A stretch of DNA of 64,000 nt, from contig NW_019154049.1 of the NCBI RefSeq assembly GCF_001653235.2, positions 124,001 to 188,000 on the forward strand, written 5' to 3'. Position 1 is the first letter of the stretch. Every line of letters starts with the position of its first letter. The notes beneath the pieces are model-generated. The model did not search any database. It saw only the letters and a program-made list of their open reading frames with translations, and had not been told where the DNA came from. The position numbers and the translations under genes are program-made. Of this stretch, positions 47,849 to 58,857 are shown in pieces. The stretch comes from Pochonia chlamydosporia 170. Taxonomy: Eukaryota; Ascomycota; Sordariomycetes; Hypocreales; Clavicipitaceae.

Positions 47849-49114
47849 ATGACCCCATATCATCCTAGAATAGCCATTCTGGGTGGTGGCCCTGGTGGCC
47901 TTACTCTTGGGCGGCTTCTCTACAAGAATGGCGTCCCCGTCACGATTTACGACCTAAGAGATAAGCCAACATGGGAAGATCTCAGCAAGCCCTGTGGGAT
48001 GTTGGACTTGCACCAAGAATCCGGCATCTCTTCCCTGCGTGAGTGCGGACTATATGAGAAGTTTTTGCCGCTCACGGGAGAATGTGCTGAAGAGGCCAAG
48101 GTATATCATCATGATGGACGGCTCTTGCACCATGATTTTGGGGGATCAGAAGAAGGCGCCCGCCCTGAGATCTCCCGTCATGCATTAATACATCTCTTGG
48201 TGTCTAATATTCCGCCGGAAATGATCAAATGGAACCACAAAGCCATATCTGTGGACAGTTTAACTACTGCGTCTGGCAATACGGAAATGGTTGTCGACTT
48301 TGGGCCCAGGGGAAAAGAAACCTTTGACTTCGTAATCGGTGCGGACGGTGCATGGTCCAAAGTTCGATCGTTTTTAACGCCCACCATGCCATATTACGCT
48401 GGCATACAAATGATGACACTCGATTTGCCATCAGTCTCAACAAAATACCCTCAAATTGCCGACTTTCTAGGAAATGGAACCATGATGGCCCTCGGTTTTC
48501 GGAATGCTGTCTTGGCCCAGCGCGGCGCACAAGCATCCGCTCGAATCTATTTAGCCGTAAGCACATCGGATGAAGTATTTGGGGAGGTCACGGGTCTAAG
48601 AGGGAGAACTGCCAGAGAAGCAGTACAAACCCTGCTTAATGAGGACGGTTTATTTGCAGATTGGGCTCCAGCCTTTCGAGAACTTATCTCAGCAGCATGT
48701 GAGGCGGAGACAACGGAAAACTCAAACGACAAGTTAGACATAAAGCCTCTCTACATGCTACATGTCGGACAGTCGTGGGATACCAAGCCGGGAGCAACAC
48801 TCGTCGGCGACGCTGCGCATTTAATGACGCCATTTGCTGGAGAAGGCGTGAATCTGGCCATGTGGGATTGCCAGGACCTTGCATTGGCTATTACTGAGGC
48901 AACTAGAGCTGGAAGCGCCAATGTAGCCGGCTTTCAGCAGTGTCTGCATCCACTGGTCAAAGAATTTGAAAAGAAGATGCTGACTCGTGCCCAAACAAAA
49001 GCAGAAGAGACTTGGGCAAACAAAAAGATGATGTTTGACAGCGATAACGGATCAGACAACATGGCGGAATTTTTCAGGAGTGCTGGGCTTGGCACACTGG
49101 TAGTGATAGAGTAG
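47849..49114 (+). CDS. FAD-dependent monooxygenase, TetX-like
   Basis: An intronless 421-residue frame. It has the N-terminal FAD motif GGGPGGLTLGRLL, the DG motif FVIGADGAWSKVR and the second FAD motif LVGDAAHLMTPFAGEGVN, in the spacing of TetX/tetracycline-destructase-like group A flavin monooxygenases. Such enzymes hydroxylate or degrade polycyclic substrates using NADPH and oxygen. There is no signal peptide. Being intronless among intron-rich neighbours, it could have come by transfer, but many fungal members also lack introns. A role in detoxification or secondary metabolism is inference. Confidence 0.87.
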   Translation: MTPYHPRIAILGGGPGGLTLGRLLYKNGVPVTIYDLRDKPTWEDLSKPCGMLDLHQESGISSLRECGLYEKFLPLTGECAEEAKVYHHDGRLLHHDFGGSEEGARPEISRHALIHLLVSNIPPEMIKWNHKAISVDSLTTASGNTEMVVDFGPRGKETFDFVIGADGAWSKVRSFLTPTMPYYAGIQMMTLDLPSVSTKYPQIADFLGNGTMMALGFRNAVLAQRGAQASARIYLAVSTSDEVFGEVTGLRGRTAREAVQTLLNEDGLFADWAPAFRELISAACEAETTENSNDKLDIKPLYMLHVGQSWDTKPGATLVGDAAHLMTPFAGEGVNLAMWDCQDLALAITEATRAGSANVAGFQQCLHPLVKEFEKKMLTRAQTKAEETWANKKMMFDSDNGSDNMAEFFRSAGLGTLVVIE

Positions 49115-49313
49115 TTCTATACAGTGGTACGCGAGGAACGGTTGGAAGACCGGTGGTGCTGTACCAAATCTAGAACAGTTGTTTGACAGTAAAAGCACAG
49201 GTCTTTTGCAGAAAGAAGTAATTTCACAGCTTGTGTTAAAAGAAATATCTCTACCATCTATACATATCCTAAATTTGAAGACGGCGGCGCGTAAGGCGCC
49301 AGTAGCGTCTGTT

Positions 49314-50585
49314 TTAAGCCGTCGGATCTATTTCGAGGAGCCTGTTTCCAGCTTCTATGAGGTAATAATCGGCATATACCAAGCCTGTCTCAGAGGAACG
49401 ATCAATTGCATCTTTGTTGTTATTGACAGTAGCACCACTTAGAACTGAATCGCCGGAATCAGGGGCCACAGCATGTGACAAACAGTGCTTCAGTATTTTC
49501 TTTGCCCACGGGAGGAACTGGTCGTCGCCGGTAAGCTGATAGAGAAGTAATATCCCTGAACATGCAATCATTGCGGCCGATGTATCAAGAATCGCTGGTG
49601 GCCGAGGCGCGTCAAAGTCCCAGTAGACCGCGCCAGACTTGCCATCAGCATCCGTACTTCCACCAACACGACCACAAAAGTACTTGGTGCAGTTATATGC
49701 TGCATCTAAGAATGTCTTGTCTTTTGTATACTTGTAAACGGAGGCGTAACCATATAACGCCCAGGCCTGGCCACGACTCCAACAGCTCTGGTCGTCATAG
49801 CCCTGGACAGTGTATCTCCCCTTTACCTCGCCATTTCTTGGGTCATAGTTGACAAGATGGTAGGTAGAATTGTCGGAACGGACGTGATTTTTCAAGGTCG
49901 TGTGAGCGTGAGTAGTCGCCATCCTGCTAAATTCCGGATCTCCCGTAAGCTCCGAACAAACAAACAGGAGATCAAGGTTCATCATATTGTCAATTATGAC
50001 CAAAAATTCAGTGCTCGGATTATCAAGGTTGAGCCGTCTCGTATGACAAGTATCCCATGATCGCAGGCACTGCACCTTCTCGTTCCATCTGGAGGCAAGT
50101 GATTTTGCCGCGTTGATGATGATATCTTTACTGGCTGCACTGCCGAAGAGCTTGTAGTGTCGGTAGAAGGAAGGAAGAATCATGAAACCAAGGTCATGGG
50201 TTGCCCTGTTGTATTGCTCCTTTTCCATCCCCTTCTGCCAGTTCAACGCTTGAGCCAGGATATCCTCCGATGAGAAAGCAAGCTTGACTCGCAACGACCG
50301 CTCATACAGCAGCCACAGAGATCCCGGGAAGAAACCAGAAGTCCACCAGTGTGAAGGCTCATACTGGTAGAGGAACTGTGTTGTGTCCGTTCGATGGGGG
50401 AAGTAGGTGTCCTTTGGCGGTGGACGCAATGCAACTCGCATAAGCTTTGATGTGACTGCTTTGTCAAGAAAATCGTGACAAAGTCGCTGCAAGCTTATTT
50501 GGACATCTGCAGGGACATCTTGAATCTCTGCAGGCCAGCTTGCTGTGTGAGCCAGTTGACTGATAACTGTTAAATCTTCACCCAT
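49314..50585 (-). CDS. GH88-type unsaturated glucuronyl hydrolase
   Basis: An intronless frame of 423 codons plus stop from the first ATG at 50585. The fold signature is that of (alpha/alpha)6-barrel GH88/GH105 enzymes. The blocks WTSGFFPGSLWLLYE, the Asp in THDLGFMI and the Asp in VIIDNMMNLDLL, followed by CWSRGQAWALYGY, match the two catalytic-site aspartates and substrate groove of unsaturated glucuronyl hydrolases. They remove the unsaturated uronic acid left by polysaccharide lyases. There is no clear signal peptide, suggesting intracellular action. It is adjacent to, and convergent with, the TetX-like gene. Confidence 0.87.
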   Translation of the reverse strand: MGEDLTVISQLAHTASWPAEIQDVPADVQISLQRLCHDFLDKAVTSKLMRVALRPPPKDTYFPHRTDTTQFLYQYEPSHWWTSGFFPGSLWLLYERSLRVKLAFSSEDILAQALNWQKGMEKEQYNRATHDLGFMILPSFYRHYKLFGSAASKDIIINAAKSLASRWNEKVQCLRSWDTCHTRRLNLDNPSTEFLVIIDNMMNLDLLFVCSELTGDPEFSRMATTHAHTTLKNHVRSDNSTYHLVNYDPRNGEVKGRYTVQGYDDQSCWSRGQAWALYGYASVYKYTKDKTFLDAAYNCTKYFCGRVGGSTDADGKSGAVYWDFDAPRPPAILDTSAAMIACSGILLLYQLTGDDQFLPWAKKILKHCLSHAVAPDSGDSVLSGATVNNNKDAIDRSSETGLVYADYYLIEAGNRLLEIDPTA

Positions 50586-51274
50586 TTTGAGGCGGTGTAC
50601 CACTTCGCGTTGGGTTGAGCGAAACTTGAAGTGAACGTCAAGAATATGGAATTGATGTTTTAACTCCGAAAGCAAGGCCCAATATACAATAAAAATAACG
50701 CCTCGTACAGGGTTGCATGAAGCCAAATCAATATATTGGCTAAAATGTCGTTTACATATCCAAGTTACAAAACCAGCTTATCAAGGTGTGGACGGGGAGC
50801 GGCCCGGACTTTTCACCGGTGGCTAAGCCTTTGGACATGTTGTGCAAGTCCATCACAGCAGAACGTCGGTCTAGAGCCGGCTGATTACAACTAAATACGT
50901 ATAATATAGTCTATGCAGTGCAACGTCTGGGGACATTGTACTTGGCACGGCGTAATTTGTTGGGCACAAAGTCGACGACCATCACAATGTTGGCCATGTG
51001 TTGTTCCTTTGGTCAGTCATGGGAAGGTCCACAACAGTCCGACCCAAAGGACGACGACATGATGGAACTGGTTCTCTTAATCTACCTAGGTACCTAGGTA
51101 TTTGAGGTAATATGGCCAGAAGTCCCTGCCAATGAGACACTTTCGCATTGTATGTCCTTGACGCCGTTTTGCGGAACCCTACCCGGGACTGCATGATTCC
51201 CGTGTTGAAGCAATCCGCCAGTCCGTGAACTGAGAGTCAGAAATGTCAAAACAGCACAAATGCAGCATGATAAA
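50586..51274. other. Intergenic region, no gene recognised
   Basis: Promoter of the GH88-type gene and 3' flank of the cupin gene. Nothing else was recognised. Confidence 0.45.
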
Positions 51275-51736
51275 CTATTCCGTCTTTGCTGAGCTTTTGG
51301 GCTCCCAACCTGGATTGGCCATCTCAAACCCCTCAAACTCAAAACCTGGTGCAACGGTGCAGCCTACAAGTGTCCAGTCGCCCAGCGACAGCGCATGTTG
51401 CCATTCCCCACGTTCAACGATAACCTGCGGCCTCTCGCCTTTCAAAATATCTGGGCCAAGGACCACATCACGAGTGGGCTTGCCGTCGTCCCAGGATAGA
51501 GAAAGCTGCAGTGGTGCGCCCGCATAGTAATGCCAAATCTCGACGGCATCGAGAACACGATGCCAGTGCGACAGGCCAGAACTGCCCTCGAGGAGGTAGT
51601 AGATGCAAGTGCTAGATGCTCGACCATCGGCCAGTGTCTTTGGATCTTTAAACGTCTGTATGTAGTAGCCTTTCTCTGGATGTGGTGTCAGACCGAGCAC
51701 ATCAATAACTTGTTGGGCTGTGTATGAGGTCGACAT
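51275..51736 (-). CDS. Cupin_5/DUF985 family protein
   Basis: A 153-residue intronless frame. It has TPHPEKGYYIQTFKD, STCIYYLLEGSSGLSHWHRV, EIWHYYAGAPLQLSL, LGPDILKGERPQVIVERGEWQ and the C-terminal VAPGFEFEGFEM in the order found in the small cupin_5 (DUF985) family. Members form beta-barrels; His residues in SHWH and IWH could bind a metal. The function is not established; some relatives have been proposed to be sugar epimerases. It is cytosolic and intact. Confidence 0.88.
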   Translation of the reverse strand: MSTSYTAQQVIDVLGLTPHPEKGYYIQTFKDPKTLADGRASSTCIYYLLEGSSGLSHWHRVLDAVEIWHYYAGAPLQLSLSWDDGKPTRDVVLGPDILKGERPQVIVERGEWQHALSLGDWTLVGCTVAPGFEFEGFEMANPGWEPKSSAKTE

Positions 51737-52926
51737 GGTGCAGGAACGTGGAATGAATGAATGGTCAAGGCAAAGGTCAATTGGTACAACGGAGCCTGGT
51801 TAAGATGAAATGTTTCAGAGTTCAAATGTTGCTTTACGAATAGTTCCGGACCAAGAAGCATCTATATCGCTTTGCACGGAGTAGATCCTGTCAGAATGTC
51901 ATCCGTGGTCAACCTTGTTCCGGCTGCTGCGACATACCTCAAACAGTAATAACCGAACCCAATTGACGTATCACGAACAGAGGCGATGGCACAACAGTTT
52001 GGGTTTTGAAAATAATTGACGCATCCTTGGTCCACAGCGGGGTGCTTGCCAACGCAATCAAATCAAATAGGTGCGGGGTTGGTCTTGCTGACAATCATTG
52101 CATTTGATGATGCTTTTTCTTTTTCGGATGGTTGCAATGGGACTTGAAAGGATTGATAAACCCAGGCAACGACATTGAGCCACATTGACCATTGAATGCT
52201 CTGGTTCGTCGACACATGCCGTCCATGTCTGGTGTGTAGCAGATGCAGATGCCGATGCCAATGCTCACTTGCACCAGACCTTTGACACATCCAGGGAGCA
52301 TCCATGTCAGCGATATCCGGCCTGGCGGACACTGGACCACATGTATTCCTGCCTGATGCATCTTTGGTACTGTCTGTTGTGAATTACATCAAAGTCCAAG
52401 GTTGAGTTCGCATGGCCTTCTGCACAGATAGTCGACTAGATTTGGGCTTGCTGGGGCGCATTCATGGTGTGTGGTGTCCCAGCATCAAAGTTGAGAGTTC
52501 CATTTGATTTGAGGTCATTCGATCCGAGCAAGGTGCTGGTCTTCAATGTTGGTCTAGTCATCTGGTGTCATTGCTGCATCTCCCGCCCCCATAACATTTG
52601 AAGGCTGATTTTCCACACATGCAGCCAGGCATTGAATGTATGCTGTGTGCGGTCATCGTGCACCTGTGTTGGACTGGAGCAGATTGGCGCTGGGAATATT
52701 GAAGCTGGCACCAGACTGGGGTCTGGTCTGGTCTGGTGGATCAGGCCCCAGCCGTCACCGGAGACCCTCCGAGCCATTCAATCACGTCCATGTCTGCACT
52801 TGACATTCAATGTTCCACTTTGTCAACGTCAACTTCACTCCATCAAACATTGAATTCTTCTCTGCCTGGTGCCGTTGCTTCAACCCTCTACCATGTCCTG
52901 ACAAGGCTGGCCTTATCGCGTCTACT
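51737..52926. other. Intergenic region, no gene recognised
   Basis: Upstream regions of the cupin gene (minus) and the Zn2Cys6 regulator (plus). Overlapping unsupported frames occur on both strands, for example near 52060-52380. I see no gene. Confidence 0.45.
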
Positions 52927-54298
52927 ATGAACATGCTTGTTGGGACAGCTTCGCCATCAAACGCCTCATCCGACGAATCGACGACCCCCTCGTTGACCGT
53001 CGCATCAACAGACCATTTCGACAGTGATTCCCGACCCAAGACAAATCGAAGACGGGGCCACTTTAAATCTCGTCTTGGCTGCTTCAATTGCAAGCGTAGA
53101 CGGATCAAATGCAACGAGATACGTCCAGAGTGCTCAGCATGCCGGCGATTAGCACTGGAATGCAGCTATCCTGTTCAAAATGCTGCCTCAACAGACGCCG
53201 CCCCGACATCAGCCCTGTCCATACTAACGATTGAGGACCTCGCCCTGTTCCATCGCTTTCTCACTGCCGGCATACCTGCTATCCCTCTTAAATGTGAACA
53301 CTTGTGGTGGGAAGTGGCTTCTATTTCTCACAGTGTAAGTCCTTGTTTTGCCTCGTTGCATGCTCGTAGTTCCCATCGCTCACTCCCAGCTACCAGTACG
53401 AGTGCCTCGCGCATGCAATGCTCGGCCTAGGAGCTTCCTACCTTTCGCAAAACGGAGAGTCGAAATATGCCGTCCAGGTCCTCAAACATCGCACCGTCGC
53501 TATTAGGCTATTCAAGGACTTGCTGGCCAAGATGCCCCAGACTCCCGCCGATGCCGACGCACTCTTCGCCACCATTGGGTGCCTGCTCACTCAAGCTGCC
53601 TTGCTTCCAAACAACATGGTCGAATACATGACGTTGCTACGGATTGCAGATTACGTTGTCCGCACTGTCACCCCAAAATTCCCAACTTCAATATTCCACA
53701 TCTTTACGCAGATGGGACACGTTGATTCCCTAGTGACACTCGTTGCCGACCAGCCAAGAGACGATGATGTGATCCAAGGCTTCAGAAACTCCATTATGCT
53801 ACTGGAAGGTCTATGCCAGTGGGATATCGAAAAAGATTTGCTAGCCAAGCAAGTACGATGTATTGATGCTCTAAGCATATCACCCCAAGATGGTACGTGC
53901 AACTTGCCAGCATCATCATCATCATCATCATCGCAGGCCTTTCTTTACCTAACGCAGAAAACTGACTTACCGCGCTTTCAGCCTGTGCAGCATTTATCGT
54001 CGTATGGCTCACGCCAACAACCTTCTCTAATGAAGAGTTTTCGCACTTTTTGAGCCCTGATAATGGTGTTGGCCATATCCTTACTATACACATATTGCTT
54101 CTAGACTACATCCTAGGCCATTTCTGTATTGACCCCTCACACAAGCCAAATTTCTCTTGTCGTAAGGATACCGTTATTAGCTGGACAAAGAGTCTGGCCC
54201 AGACCCTTCCGCGCAGTTACCTGCGGTACATGGAATGGGCCCTTGGCTACTGCGAAATTTTAGCTCAGCAAGATGCCCGCTATTTGCTCAGTCCCTGA
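52927..54298 (+). CDS. Zn(II)2Cys6 transcription factor
   Basis: Three exons (52927-53334, 53370-53892, 53982-54298) sum to 415 codons plus stop. The zinc cluster GCFNCKRRRIKCNEIRPECSACRRLALEC is at about residue 55 (residues quoted here are listed by motif only: C-x2-C-x6-C-x5-C-x2-C-x6-C). A helical regulatory region follows (HAMLGLGASYLSQ, IADYVVRTVTP) of the kind in Upc2-like or sterol-uptake-type regulators. ATG 52927 is chosen as the first ATG close to the zinc finger; an upstream in-frame ATG at 52810 would add 39 residues. The first intron would be only 35 nt, unusually short. The alternative acceptor at 53389 breaks the frame, so this junction needs cDNA. The target genes are unknown. 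Confidence 0.78.
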
Positions 54299-56944
54299 GC
54301 TCGGCTGACAGAACGTCAATACTGATATTGTCTTTCCAAGCTACCTTTGGCCATGATGGCTTTGCAAGCCTCGGCGGGAGAAATCGAAATACGACAACAC
54401 ATCGTATTGCATTCTTTGCCACCTCAATTGCTAGCAAAGGAAGTGGTGTTATCGAGCCTATTGCATGGCTTCTACCAAGGCATTTGCGCCCGCACACCAC
54501 CTACTTTCATACCCTAGTATTTGGCAGACTACGTATCCTGCACATCCGGAACTCAAGCAAGAGAGGAAAGTTCCTGGGAACAGGTCTGCCCGAATATTGA
54601 TCGATCGAAATCGAAGAATTCCTGCAGTAAATATTGGGACACTGGTAGGTGATGTGGCGGGCCGTGCATCGGAAGGTGGATTGGTCACGTCGCCATATAG
54701 GCCGTAGCATGCATCACCATCCCAGAAAATGCAGCTGGCTTCGTTCCACGGCCTGAGAAGCATCCGCCGACAGCCACCGCATCAGTGGTCGGTAATTGGA
54801 GCGAATGAGAACATCTTCTGTATCTTGCTTTGTTGTGCTAAAATGCGGACTCTCCGTAATGGTCCATGTACCATTGAGTATCTGCATCAACGAAGCTCAG
54901 ACCACAGGTATGGTACCCAGACTCGCTATTGCTGCAGGAGCAACGTGCGTAAATCGCCTGTCTAAAATCCTGCTTAATCGGAGGTTGCTCACGAATACCC
55001 CGGCCACAATTGGACAATCAAGCACCAAGTCTGCCTCGTGGGCATTCGCGAAACCCTTTTGCCACATGGATGGCCTTCCTACAGATTTATGCGGCGTTAA
55101 CTTTCCAATTAGAATATGTTGAGGTTAGCCTGAGTCGCACAGGTGGCATGTTGTCTGTCGCTCATAGACTATAATAACAAATCTAATACTGCCTCGTGGC
55201 CTACTGGCAACAAAATCAGCTTCCGCGCCGATCGACTTTGTTGTTGAACATCGCCGCTTCAGGTGCGGCGGTGAAGAATTGTTCGTTAATGCCGTATTGA
55301 GTTCTGAAACTATCTTTTTCGATATCCACGCCCTTTTCCACGGCATTGCTCACTCTCCTCTTTGTACAGATAGCTACAGCCAAGTTAAAGAGGACCGAGA
55401 GTCGGTTGCATGGCATCACTGGATGTTGAGATTGAATCGCTGAAGTGGGGTCTGTTGTTGTCTTGAACCATACTGGACCTTCTCTTCATATGTGCTCTAG
55501 GTATTTGCTCCTCGCATTTTGCTGCGCGATAGACTTGACTGTTTAGCGGCCACTAGCGAGAACAATCTAAGCCATTTTAAAGTTGGAAGTGCTAAGGAGA
55601 TGAGAAAGCATCCTGATAAGAAGATAGTGACAACAGGACATCCCAGCGCTGTTACATGTCGTGAAAATGAAAGTCGCGCGAACGAGCGCTATTACAGCCC
55701 AACTACCCCAGTGATAGACAAGAAGGATTATTAGATTCCTTCATTTTTAAATTGATATTCAGAACTTTCTCGTGGCAGCAACGTAATCGCAGCAACAGCT
55801 TCTCTCTCTCTCACTTCGACACAGACTTGAGAGATGATCAGGCTGACTGGAAAGAAGGCATGCGTGCTTTTCCGCTAAAGCCAACCACCACCACAGGCAG
55901 GGGTGGTTACGGGGGGAAACATTGAAGATCTGGTGCCAGTGGGGCATTCCTGACAGCAGACCAACTTCCACAGTTGAGGAGTACCGCGCTGTTCTTTACT
56001 AGGGCAAGTTTATCGGTTCGTTGGATCGGATTCGAAAGGACTTATAGCGGGGGGTATTTGAACAGGGGAAAGTATCGCATATCGCGTTGTGTGCTGAGGC
56101 ATATTGAGCTGTGTTAGTGTATACTTGGATATGTTCAAATACATTAGACCACAGACTGTAAATAGGCCCGCTGTGCCGAATTATATGAGCCGACTAAAAT
56201 TGTCAAGCAGAACAGAAAAGGACCCTTGCAAACTTCACCAGCCTTTTTGGCAAAACGAAGGCCATGCAAGCTGCTTTGCGGCTGATGGAAGAGGTCCACC
56301 TTGGCGTACAACATCCTGGCATTTCTAGCCTGAATTGACAACCTTACCATTCCAGTTATCACTTGGGACATGCAATTGTGGAGTAATTCGCAGACCTTAA
56401 TAATAGACTCAGAAGGGGAGCATGGCAATCATTGACCGATTCGAATACCACTGCGACGCTAATGTCCTTGGGGGCCAGGGTCTTTGCGTTATGCTCGTTT
56501 GGAACACATCAATATGCTAAATCTCATCACAGCTTTGCAACAAAAGATGAGTTCAGCCATGAATTTTGAGTGTTTGTTATATCCTGTCTGGGTTTGCTGC
56601 CGATAAGAGATGACGAGCGGCGAACTCTGCCTCCTTGTAAAGGTTTCCAGAGTTGTACTAACTTTACGAGACATGGTAACTTAAACCGAGGTCGCTCGAG
56701 GTGGTGGTGGGGAGAGGTCATTCACACCCTTGTCATCATTCTGGCTAATATTAGGCCGACATGGAGCAAAGATTGCCAAGCGGAAAGCCCCATGATCGAA
56801 AGAATGTGAGGAGTCCAGAGCCGCAATTTTGTGAAGATTTTATCTGGTCTGTTGTCGCCGGGGCTTTGAATCCCGACTGAGCTGCTTTCTTTCTTCATCC
56901 CAAGAAGATATCAATCCAGACATCTGGAGTCTCACTGCGCCAAA
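54299..56944. other. 2.6-kb gene-poor stretch with a dispersed repeat copy
   Basis: No gene recognised in either strand. Contains copy B of a diverged repeat at 56051-56157. Confidence 0.4.
56051..56157 (+). repeat. Diverged dispersed repeat, copy B
   Basis: Partner of 47448-47553 in the same orientation, sharing several 10-base words in the same order. Probably remains of a mobile element. Confidence 0.55.
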
Positions 56945-57967
56945 ATGTCGAATTACGACGATAAACCACCAAGCTATACACCTAATCCAGTCTCAGCTCT
57001 TAGCCCCAGTAGTCGAGACCCGTACTACGACCACGATGCCAACGCTCCAGAGGTAGTAGAATTGGTTTCGCCATCAGTCGCTAGCCCTGTACACGGTTTC
57101 CAATATGGCCAGCAACGCTTTCACGACACCGCAAACACGCAATATCCAGGACAAGGGCGAACTAATGAGCATGGAAGCGAAGATGCGACGGATAAGGAGG
57201 TGGTACCCGCAGAGTATGGACAGTATCAAAATCTTGAGAGCGCGATAGAGCCAGCAGGAAAGACTCCGAGCATATCATCGCATCAACCATCACAAGCACA
57301 AAAATCTCCGGACGCCCCGCTTCCTCCACTTCCAAAAGAAGAACGGAAAATTATGGGATTGAAGAGAAGAAGCTTTTTTATTTTACTCGGGCTGTTACTT
57401 GTTATTGTAGTGGCAGCAGTGGTTGGAGGTGTCGCAGGAGGAGTCATTTCTTCAAAATCGAAATCTTCCACAACAGACAGTGCAGCTGATTCAAACACAA
57501 CTTCGACGTAAGTGTGATACAAATACCATCACCTAAGTCCTACGACTCTGAGACTAATACATTTGCGCAGTCCTTCTCCAACACCAACTACTCCCACGAC
57601 GTCCACAACTGCCTCATCCACAACCTCTTCAGCTAGCGCAAGTCCGACGTTCCTAAACCAGACTTCATTTGATAACGGGTACGCATTCCAAGGATGGTCA
57701 AGAAACAAATTTACCGGAGCATATACCAAACTTATCCGAGACCAAGAAGGGGGAACGGATTTCGACTTTGATATACATAGCTATGACTGGGCTGCTAAAA
57801 TCACAAACTGCTGTGTTTCGTTTTGCAACAACTCTACCAAAGAAGGCTGGCTAGGGTATACGTGCGACTCAAGGCATAGAGAAGCAGCAGAGGAATCTTT
57901 TGGCAGGATTTTTATCTGGTGTGCAGACAATCACACAATTCCTTATGCACGGGGCAAATGCGCATAA
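56945..57967 (+). CDS. Single-pass membrane protein with Ser/Thr-rich stalk and Cys-rich ectodomain
   Basis: Two exons (56945-57507, 57571-57967) sum to 319 codons plus stop. The N-terminal ~135 residues are polar and Pro/Ser/Gln-rich with PPSY and PLPPLP motifs. One transmembrane helix (SFFILLGLLLVIVVAAVVGGVAG, listed by position about residues 142-164) follows a basic KRRS. After it comes a Ser/Thr-rich, likely O-glycosylated stalk, then a ~110-residue domain with NCCVSFCNN, YTCDS, WCADN and KCA cysteines. This layout resembles fungal wall-sensor or adhesin-like proteins, but no named family was recognised. Topology: cytosolic N-terminus, extracellular C-terminus. Confidence 0.8.
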
Positions 57968-58158
57968 GCAACGAGAGAATACCAACTACAAACTTTCTTT
58001 GTAACTATAGAACCAGCAATTTAGATAATGTAGGCGTAAGGCCAATACACTAATTATATGTAACTATTTAAGTCGTGTGTTGTTGCTAGTTTTGCTGAGC
58101 AAAGTTCCACCACACCAACCCTGCCAGATGCATATATGTAACCCTAAAAAGTCGAAGA

Positions 58159-58857
58159 CTAATCACCACCCCAATTTCCGCAACCATTGTTACCCGGTGC
58201 ATGGGGTCTGCTTGAACGGCGGATTGGGTCGGGGCCAGGCTGAGGGAAATCAACGTCAGTGCCTTCGTAAGTGCAAACGCCATTACCAACGTTGGCAACA
58301 AACATGGCTGGACGACTGCTGTAAGAGTCCCCAGCACCGCGTCTGACTTTTCTGGCACCCGCCTTAACCGTAATAGCGGCACAATTCATATACATTTCAC
58401 GATTGCCCTCGTTGTTAAACCAAGACCATCCAAACAGCATATTACCCGCGGGCAGATCGCTAGGTAGAGTGAAGCTGTAGCTTGAGTCACCTCTAACCGG
58501 ACAGTTGCCAATCCACGAGCGGATGACCTTCCAAGAACTTCCGCGATCGTATGATACCGAAGCTTGACAACTTCCACCGTTGTGAGGCGTGTTTCCGGTA
58601 ATAGTCATAGAGTAGGTACCTCCTGGTGACCAAGTTGCAACTGGCTTGCCTTTGGGAGTACCCAACAACTTAGCATAGCCTTTGCAGGGAAAGTCGCTGC
58701 CGTCTGAGCTGAGCGGCGAAGTCATATCATAGTCAATGTCGTTGCCCGTGTACGGGTTATAGCTGGAACGAAACGGAGGGGGGTTCTTCATTTCCATATG
58801 CGCTACAGCACAGACGGCCATCGTTAGGGAAGCGCCTAGAACTTGAGAAACCTTCAT
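58159..58857 (-). CDS. AA11-like lytic polysaccharide monooxygenase
   Basis: A 232-residue intronless frame. A signal peptide (MKVSQVLGASLTMAVCAVA) would be cut just before HMEM, leaving the N-terminal histidine needed for the copper brace. A second histidine lies in GNTPHNGGSCQ. Further AA11-type blocks are MKNPPPFRSSYNP, DFPCKGY and LFGWSWFNNEGNREMYMNC. AA11 enzymes oxidatively cleave chitin. This fits with the chitosanase 2.4 kb downstream on the other strand. The C-terminus has a Pro/Gly-rich extension without an obvious binding module. Confidence 0.87.
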   Translation of the reverse strand: MKVSQVLGASLTMAVCAVAHMEMKNPPPFRSSYNPYTGNDIDYDMTSPLSSDGSDFPCKGYAKLLGTPKGKPVATWSPGGTYSMTITGNTPHNGGSCQASVSYDRGSSWKVIRSWIGNCPVRGDSSYSFTLPSDLPAGNMLFGWSWFNNEGNREMYMNCAAITVKAGARKVRRGAGDSYSSRPAMFVANVGNGVCTYEGTDVDFPQPGPDPIRRSSRPHAPGNNGCGNWGGD

